Shown here: positions 57,800 through 64,000 of the stretch, piece by piece | How the letters are laid out: every line of letters begins with the position of its first letter | How positions within the stretch are numbered: position 1 is the stretch's first letter | Assembly (NCBI GenBank): GCA_011033025.1 | Contig: WFMF01000141.1 | Coordinates: 186,001-250,000 of the forward strand | Reading direction: 5' to 3' | Origin: Beroe forskalii | Lineage: Eukaryota > Ctenophora > Nuda > Beroida > Beroidae | DNA: 64,000 nt | Notes under the pieces: model-generated | The model's input: the letters and a program-made list of their open reading frames with translations, nothing else | What the model was told of the DNA's origin: nothing | Database searches by the model: none | Program-made: the position numbers and the translations under genes

Positions 57800-57886
57800 G
57801 GCACGAGAGCGGTGGGCGAGTGGTTAACACTTGTGACTCTTAAGCAGTATGTCCCAGATCGAATCCCCGTGGACGCTATTTTGAAT
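57800..57886 (+). repeat. tRNA-like sequence, element B right arm
   Basis: Inverse copy of 57,179-57,265, virtually identical, with intact A and B boxes on the plus strand. Confidence 0.5.
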
Positions 57887-58125
57887 TTTCGATGTCGACC
57901 TTCTCATACAACAAGATCTCCAACATTTTGCAAATCATAAAGTCAACAGAATCATGATGCAAGCTCCATATATAAAATTTAGAGGGATGGGAAGCTAGAA
58001 TTTAAAGTCTATAAGGATACCGATGTCAATAGCCGTTAGAAATGTCAAAAATAAGCTCACAGGTTATAAGTAAAGGTAATGCTTCGCGTTTGCTCGGTCT
58101 GATGAGTACTCTAAGACTCCCTTAC

Positions 58126-58240
58126 CTCATCGGATCAGGTAGAGAATGAGCCACCGAGATGATATGACGAACTTTTACCGGCAGTCCTCCAAGAGCTTTA
58201 TCTTCACCCAAGAGTGCGTAGCATGCGAGTCGCAGATCGC
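58126..58240 (-). pseudogene. Captured exon, mirrored copy in element B right arm
   Basis: Inverse of the 56815-56929 exon, again 115 bases with intact acceptor (tttcag) and donor (gtaagg) on the minus strand. The mirrored upstream exon lies at about 58,510-58,577, and the mirrored promoter near 59,960-60,150. Confidence 0.5.
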
Positions 58241-59090
58241 CTGAAATCATGAAATTAAGTTATTCAAGTGTACAAAAGACTTATATCAACGCCTTGTGAG
58301 TGCCCAAAATCTTAAAAATTGCTTGTGAGATAATAACAAGCCAAAATGCTACTGTTTTAGCGACCAAATTTACTATTTTGTGCCATTCCCAGTTAATTGG
58401 CATTTGAATCGAAACACAAGGAAATACTTTACCCCGAGCAATAAGTCTGGAGAAAATCAAGGCTCTGGAAAAATTCAAAGCAGCTTCTTCCGCTACCATC
58501 GTTTCAACCTGGTTGTGAGCTTTGTTTCACAATCTGTTGATCATGGATATTTGTTCCACCTGACGACAGTCGGGTTACCTGAAATGGTATATGATTGAAA
58601 TCAAAGATTATTACGGTGATACTTAAAGCTTTGCTTATAGTATGCTTTTCGAATCACGATGTATGTAGGTAAAGCTTAATCAAGACAAATTGTCGGACTT
58701 CAACACGTTCAATAATAGTGTTTCTTATCATACTAATTAGCCTCAGCCTGCCAATCACCCAATCTATGCAGCCGTGTCTCTCCGTTGTTATTTGTGCCAC
58801 TATGCAGTTACTCAGTTTAATGAGCAAAAATTGATAATAAACAAGCTTCCAAATTTGCCTTCAGCATGTCACACGGTGATCAGACTCTTTGAAGGTAGAC
58901 AAGGTACAGCAGCTCCAAATTTCTACCGCATAAGATTGTAACAATATCCAGATCTGTCATGATTCATTAAACACAAGGAAATATTGTTATATACATGCTA
59001 TATTTGAAAACCCATCACACTGAACAAAGAATAATTGCGCTGTCTATAGCACCTTGACAGCTTCAAAGAGTGTGAATTGCTTCTTGATTA

Positions 59091-59861
59091 CCTTAGTGGT
59101 AGAAATTATGATGCGTACTAATTATGATTATTTTCGCAAAATGATCATAATAAGTACACATCATAAATTCTACACATCATAATTTCTACAGATCATAATT
59201 TGTACCTACTTTCTCAAAATTTGTCTATGGGCCTGATTTAGACTTAGAAAACATGTTGAAACAACCAGAATGACCATGTTAACTCTAAGGCCCTTTTCAC
59301 ATCTTTGTAATACAACTTCAATCAACAAAATTTTCAAAATCGAAGGTTTCGGTGCCATTATATCATGAAGTTGCCATAAATAACGGAGTTTCACTCAACT
59401 TAGTTGATAAACAGATGCCTATAAGCAAGGCCCTAACCTCCGAATAGGCTACCTTGCTGCCAGACCTTATCAAAGACCAAGTTTATATTTGATCCAAAAT
59501 GAAAACACATACAACATCGGTCGAAAAACAATATGCGAATGTGCAGGCATGATATTCACATAACATTAACTTCCCAATCACCACAATTATGGATGTGAAT
59601 TATGCTAAAAGAAATGATTTTGTCAGAAAAAAGCTGGCACCAAGGCTTATTTCATGATTTGTGACCAAATTTTGGAGGATTTTGGACAATTTTGGTTCAA
59701 AGGGCCGGATAAAATCGTTCAAAAATAATGAAATTTCATTCCACTGGTTGTTCAACAAAAAGTGTTGTTTTTATCCCAAAATTTTTTCATCATAATTAGT
59801 ACCGATCATAATTTCATTCGTCATAATAAGTACACATCATAATTTCTACCACTAAGGTACA
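59091..59861. mobile_element. TA-flanked inverted-repeat element nested in element B
   Basis: Ends CCTTAGTGGTAGAAATTATG and the inverse CATAATTTCTACCACTAAGG, each next to TA. The uninterrupted left arm of element B reads GATTACACCCAG (inverted) at this point, so the insertion site was a single TA that is now duplicated, as for Tc1/mariner-type elements. No transposase, so non-autonomous. Confidence 0.85.
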
Positions 59862-60619
59862 CCCAGAAACAGCTCCAACTCGTATTTTTCCCGCTTGACA
59901 ACAAGGTCGAGTGATTCAACAAGCAAAATACTTATACACGATGTACTCTGGAGCAGTGTTGGGGTTACCTCAGGTCCTCTGCCATGCTATCTCTAACTTG
60001 TGAATACCTCGCAGCTGATGAATCGCCCTGCGTTCGAGGACTATCTGTCTCTGAGAACGCGCTGAGTTGCGCGCGCGTCCAGCGTCTCCTGCTGCCCTCT
60101 GATTGGCCGATGTTACGTCACGCGCTGGTCACGTGCGCGGCAGCTCGAAGAGTCACCAAGCAGTCCGCCAATTTCTAATACGCGGAGTATAATCCCTACT
60201 CTGGCAGCAAGGAAGATATGAGATATACTTGGTTGGATATATACCATGTTAAAACACTCTTTAGAGAATGACATCATGAAAGCAACTATCCAACATCCAT
60301 GAGGCTTATCTGATAAAGAGAGAAGCTTTGGCAAACTGTCAAAGAGGACAGAAATTTCCTTACTGACAGCAGTTATGATGTTTATTGTTGCAAACATGAT
60401 TCTGTGTGCTTTCTGCTGAGAAAGAAGTTCAGAAACACTGCTATTTCAAACCTCATGGGTTTGAAAGATAAGTAGCATCTAAATCTGAAGGAGCCTTATA
60501 AGATGAAAAGAAGTGATTTTAGTTGCTTATTTTGTAATATCGAAACTTAAAATTACTGCTTCTCCATTTCAGTACGATGTATTTATGGATTATAATAGTG
60601 TTTCATGTTTTGTTAACAA

Positions 60620-61735
60620 TCCGAAATGGTCATCGTATGTGAAAATGATTACTCGCCTAAGACATATTTCGACCTCTTTCATATGTGTAGCCCCCTGAAT
60701 TTGGCGAAAAATGGGGTTTTTTAAAATTTTCATCAAATTGGTATGATATAAAGACTTGAAACCATGTTTTAACCCACCAAATGTGCTCATTCTAGACATT
60801 CTAGATTGGTTGTTGACAGCTGTAAGACCTCCTTATCTCGATTGAAAGTCAAAATATCCCAATTTCAAAATTTGGACTACACAGGGGTTTAAAAAAAGAG
60901 GTGAAAAGGGGGTTAAATTATGGAATTTTTTGGATAACTTTTTTCTGGTGTTACTTTATGCTATGAAGAACTGATAGACGTGTCTCTGATCATAATAAGT
61001 GCCAATTTACCCACAGTACAGCTGTATTTACCGGGACCACTTTTTACCCCTTTGCGCATATAGCGAAAAAGGGGTTTTTGGCGATTATCTCGAAAACGGT
61101 TCAAAATATCGACCTGGGACCATGACCCGCCCAACCAAATGTGCCCATTGCGCATATTTTAAAGTGGTTACTGAGCTCTGTATCTCAAAAGGAAGCCGAG
61201 ATATCCCCATTTGAAAATTTGGCTTACGCAGGGGTTTGAAAAAGGGGTGAAAAGGGGGTTAAATTATGGAATTTTTTGGATAACTTTTTTCTGGTGTTAC
61301 TTTAGGCTATGAAGAACTGATAGACGTGTCTGTGATCATTATAAGTGCCAATTTACCCACAGTACAGCTGTATTTACCGGGACCATTTTTTACCTAGCGA
61401 AAAAGGGTTTTTTGGCGATTATCTCGAAAACGGTTCAAAATAGCGACCTGGGACCATGACCCGCCCAACTAAATGTGTCCATTGCGCATATTTTAGTGTG
61501 GTTGTTGAGCTCTGTATCTCAAAAAAGGAAGCCGAGATATCGCCATTTAAAGTTTTAACCCACGCCAAGGGTAAAAAAGGGGTAAAAATCAAGGTTCCCC
61601 AAGGAATTTTTGGATAACTTTCTTAGGGGTTTCTATGACCTATGAACTACCGAAAAACGTTCTAACATCTTTGGGAGGATTTAGTTCACAGGGGGTTACA
61701 GCCTGGGGCAGATGAATCCCTTACTATTAGTGACT
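60620..61735 (-). mobile_element. Right arm of the outer foldback element
   Basis: Reverse complement of 53,800-54,905, including the internal 310-base tandem duplication. It ends CAGGGGGTTACAGCC...CCCTTACTATTAG, facing AGTAAGGGATTGACCCGTAA on the left. Confidence 0.85.
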
Positions 61736-61831
61736 AATTGACAACCTTAATTTCGGGGAACGGACATTTCATCTCACGACACCTCATATTCTCACGACAC
61801 TTTATCTCGCAATATGTCAGCTCTACGCAAA

Positions 61832-61912
61832 GTTTAGGGTCCGAGTTAGGATTAGGGTTAGGGTCAGGGTTAGGGTCAGGGTTAGGGTCAGGGTTAGGGT
61901 CAGGGTTAGGGG
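61832..61912 (+). repeat. Interstitial telomere-like TTAGGG/TCAGGG repeat
   Basis: GGATTAGGGTTAGGGTCAGG continuing as alternating TTAGGG and TCAGGG for about 75 bases. Matches the metazoan telomere repeat with a regular T-to-C variant. Confidence 0.85.
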
Positions 61913-62592
61913 TATGCAGATATAGTACTGCAGGGATATGCAGATATAGTACTGCAGGGATATAGTACTGCAGATATAGTACTGCAGGGATATGCAGATA
62001 TAGTACTGCAGGGATATGCAGGGATATGCAGATATAGTACTGCAGGGATATGCAGATATAGTACTGCAGGGATATGCAGATATAGTACTGCAGGGATATG
62101 CAGATATAGTACTGCAGGGATATGCAGATATAGTACTGCAGGGATATGCAGATATAGTACTGCAGGGATATGCAGATATAGTACTGCAGGGATATGCAGA
62201 TATAGTACTGCAGGGATATGCAGATATAGTACTGCAGATATAGTACTGCAGGGATATGCAGATATAGTACTGCAGGGATATGCAGATATAGTACTGCAGA
62301 TATAGTACTGCAGATATAGTACTGCAGGGATATGCAGATATAGTACTGCAGGGATATGCAGATATAGTACTGCAGGGATATGCAGATATAGTACTGCAGG
62401 GATATGCAGATATAGTACTGCAGGGATATGCAGATATAGTACTGCAGGGATATGCAGATATAGTACTGCAGGGATATGCAGATATAGTACTGCAGGGATA
62501 TGCAGATATAGTACTGCAGGGATATGCAGATATAGTACTGCAGGGATATGCAGATATAGTACTGCAGGGATATGCAGATATAGTACTGCAGA
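61911..62592 (+). repeat. 24-bp satellite GGGATATGCAGATATAGTACTGCA
   Basis: About 28 units, mostly 24 bases, with 15-base short units (GATATAGTACTGCA). It joins the telomere-like tract with no spacer (GTTAGGGGTATGCAG). The reading frame G-Y-A-D-I-V-L-Q is an artefact. Confidence 0.95.
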
Positions 62593-62599
62593 TTTAGTT

Positions 62600-63930
62600 C
62601 CTTCTTTTGGAGAGAGAAAAGGGAAAATTTATGGTCTTGAAATCGGTCTTATGAGGAATATATTTAGGTAGAATACCAGAATATATGATCATGGATGATA
62701 CCACATGACATCCATGCCTTTAGACATGGAATGGACAGTGGATGTATGGATCTATGCCACAGATCATTGCTTGGGTAGTGAGTACCTGATATAATATCAT
62801 GAGCTGCTCGGGTTAGAGCTCATTCAATATGAAGTGGTTGACATAGTGCACGTGGCGAATTTTAAGATGATATACACATTCTTAGATGATGTGCTATTTT
62901 TGTGCTACCTTTAACCTTGACATTTGGTTATAGGTTGGCCATATTGTCTCGAATTTATGATATTGTTAGCATCTTTGGGATTTCAAGCAACCCACGTATC
63001 ATTTATCGTACGACGTATCCTAGACATGCCATGTTTATTGCGAAGGCTGGCCTCGACAATTTTAGTTGCTGTATATGGTCACCCTTTCACCATTTAACCC
63101 GTTTAATTGGTATCTTTTGAAGTATTCGAATCAGATCCGACTTTTACTTAAATCGCTAATCTCATACGACCTTTGAAGTTCGGATGATAATAAATTGAGG
63201 CTTTAGCTGATATTATTGAATCAATATAAAATATCAAGCCATAAAGATCTTTACAAGAATGTTGCACTATAAAATGGGTTTGGTTCATAATTCTCAAAAA
63301 TTTTAATTTTCAATATATTTACTGTATCATTTGATGCCTCAGAATGAAATTTGCGTGCAAAAGATAACTTAATTATCAATTTCGATTATTTTGTTAATCG
63401 ATTTGCAGCATTTCTAGCTAGTTTTATGTACATTTCGGTCTCTTCTCATGTTTTTACGAACCTTTTTGCTATTTGACGAACCTTTCTTTTATGCGTTCTA
63501 CTCTAGCCATGTATTGATATGATCATTGATTGATGTATGCACAATAATCGAAACTGAAATTTGTAAGAATCAGCAAAGGTATTTTTCTCAGAACATTTAA
63601 TTTTAAAAAAGGTTAAATTTCTTAGTATTGCTATGATGAAGTCTACTGATGATTGAATGTCTGACGATAATTTCAAAAAGTTATGTAAGGTATGTAAATA
63701 TATTGATAATTGATATACTTGTAAATAACTTATCTGTACGTAAACTACGCGTATGATATAATATTATTTGAGATTATGCTATATTATATTTTCTTTTAAG
63801 CAGCTCAAATACTTCAGTTAGCTGAATTAAACGCACATTAAACATATATCATAATATGTTAGATCATTTAGCAAAAGAGGAGACATTATGTAAAATTCAT
63901 TGGTCTCGCTCGAAACACATGGATAGCTCT
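62600..63930. other. No recognisable gene
   Basis: AT-rich. I see no exon, repeat or RNA gene that I can support before the dispersed repeat copy at 63,932. Confidence 0.45.
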
Positions 63931-63931
63931 G

Positions 63932-63983
63932 AGTGACGTCATTATCATGGTTTAAAATGGTGAAAAGATCCCGTCAAAGCGCC
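63932..63983 (-). repeat. Dispersed CGGTTC/TGACGTCA repeat, inverted copy near window end
   Basis: AGTGACGTCATTATCATGGT, then TAAAATGGTGAAAAGATC. It matches the inverted copy at 20.6 kb. Confidence 0.5.
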
Positions 63984-64000
63984 ATTGAAACCCTCTTCGT

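Larger units (their letters stand above)
55628..60193. mobile_element. Large foldback element, copy B, nested in the outer foldback
   Basis: Same ends as copy A (TTATAGTCGGCGTATT and AATACGCGGAGTATAAT). The arms are nearly identical over about 1.8 kb, with a unique centre near 57,440-57,620. The right arm is split by a 770-bp TA-flanked insertion. Arm-to-arm identity is much higher than in copy A, suggesting a younger insertion or arm homogenisation. No clear target duplication was found. Confidence 0.85.

Noticed and set aside
46461..57886. Functional tRNA genes
   Set aside because: A and B boxes are present, but the acceptor and anticodon stems do not pair as in a tRNA and there is no T-run directly after; SINE-type.
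56556..58598. 72-codon ORFs conserved in all arms of elements A and B
   Set aside because: They overlap the gap between two exon-like segments. Conservation is explained by the near identity of the arms.
55600..60225. Target-site duplication around element B
   Set aside because: Flanks GACTCTTCAAGCAGATA and CCCTACTCTGGCAGC share only scattered bases; no exact duplication found.
62016..62243. Repeat protein G-Y-A-D-I-V-L-Q
   Set aside because: Translation of the 24-bp satellite with no start context or splice signals.

Overview
The window is eukaryotic and very probably from an invertebrate animal. It has intron-rich genes with GT-AG splice sites, AT-rich non-coding DNA, a truncated non-LTR retrotransposon, tRNA-derived SINE-like pieces, a decayed gag-type retrotransposon, many foldback/MITE-like elements, minisatellites and a TTAGGG-like tract. 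I cannot name the phylum.

Main gene. On the minus strand, about 27.4 kb down to 13.7 kb, lies a complete UBAP2/UBAP2L (insect lingerer) orthologue. I reconstructed 21 coding exons by matching splice sites and reading phases. Together they give 3,420 coding bases (1,139 residues plus stop) with every junction in phase. The protein has an N-terminal UBA domain, an RGG-rich segment, the short UBAP2/lingerer signature around VEMPGSA...LDVQFGS, a long Ser/His/Gln-rich exon and a Tyr/Pro/Gln-rich C-terminus. These are the hallmarks of the RNA-binding, stress-granule-associated UBAP2 family.

Other genes. A plus-strand, multi-exon membrane-protein gene that I do not recognise runs from about 33.97 kb to at least 44.1 kb. 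At least one of its exons was not located. A terminal exon of an unidentified minus-strand gene lies at 5.84-6.14 kb. A possible plus-strand exon lies near 2.03-2.34 kb.

Repeats. 10.4-12.3 kb is a foldback element with CGATAGGAT-rich arms around a CCTTCCATTC satellite, followed by a 24-bp GTGCGCACGCAC minisatellite. 27-33.6 kb is a nest of foldbacks, a LINE 3' end and a 1.33-kb palindromic element with an 8-bp target duplication and a nearby paralogous empty site. 44.9-48.5 kb and 55.6-60.2 kb are two large foldback elements. Their arms carry what looks like the captured 5' part of a cellular gene: a CCAAT/E-box promoter-like sequence, a start codon and several in-phase exons. The second copy sits inside a larger foldback (53.8-61.7 kb) and is itself interrupted by a TA-flanked element, a three-level nest. 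51.4-53.3 kb holds a broken gag-like ORF with a CCHC knuckle followed by a satellite. 61.8-62.6 kb holds TTAGGG-like DNA joined to a 24-bp satellite.

Most unusual pattern. In both multi-exon genes, short tandem duplications repeatedly span exon-intron boundaries. They multiply 5' or 3' splice sites in at least five places, and one UBAP2L boundary uses a GC donor with GT-bearing decoy copies just downstream.
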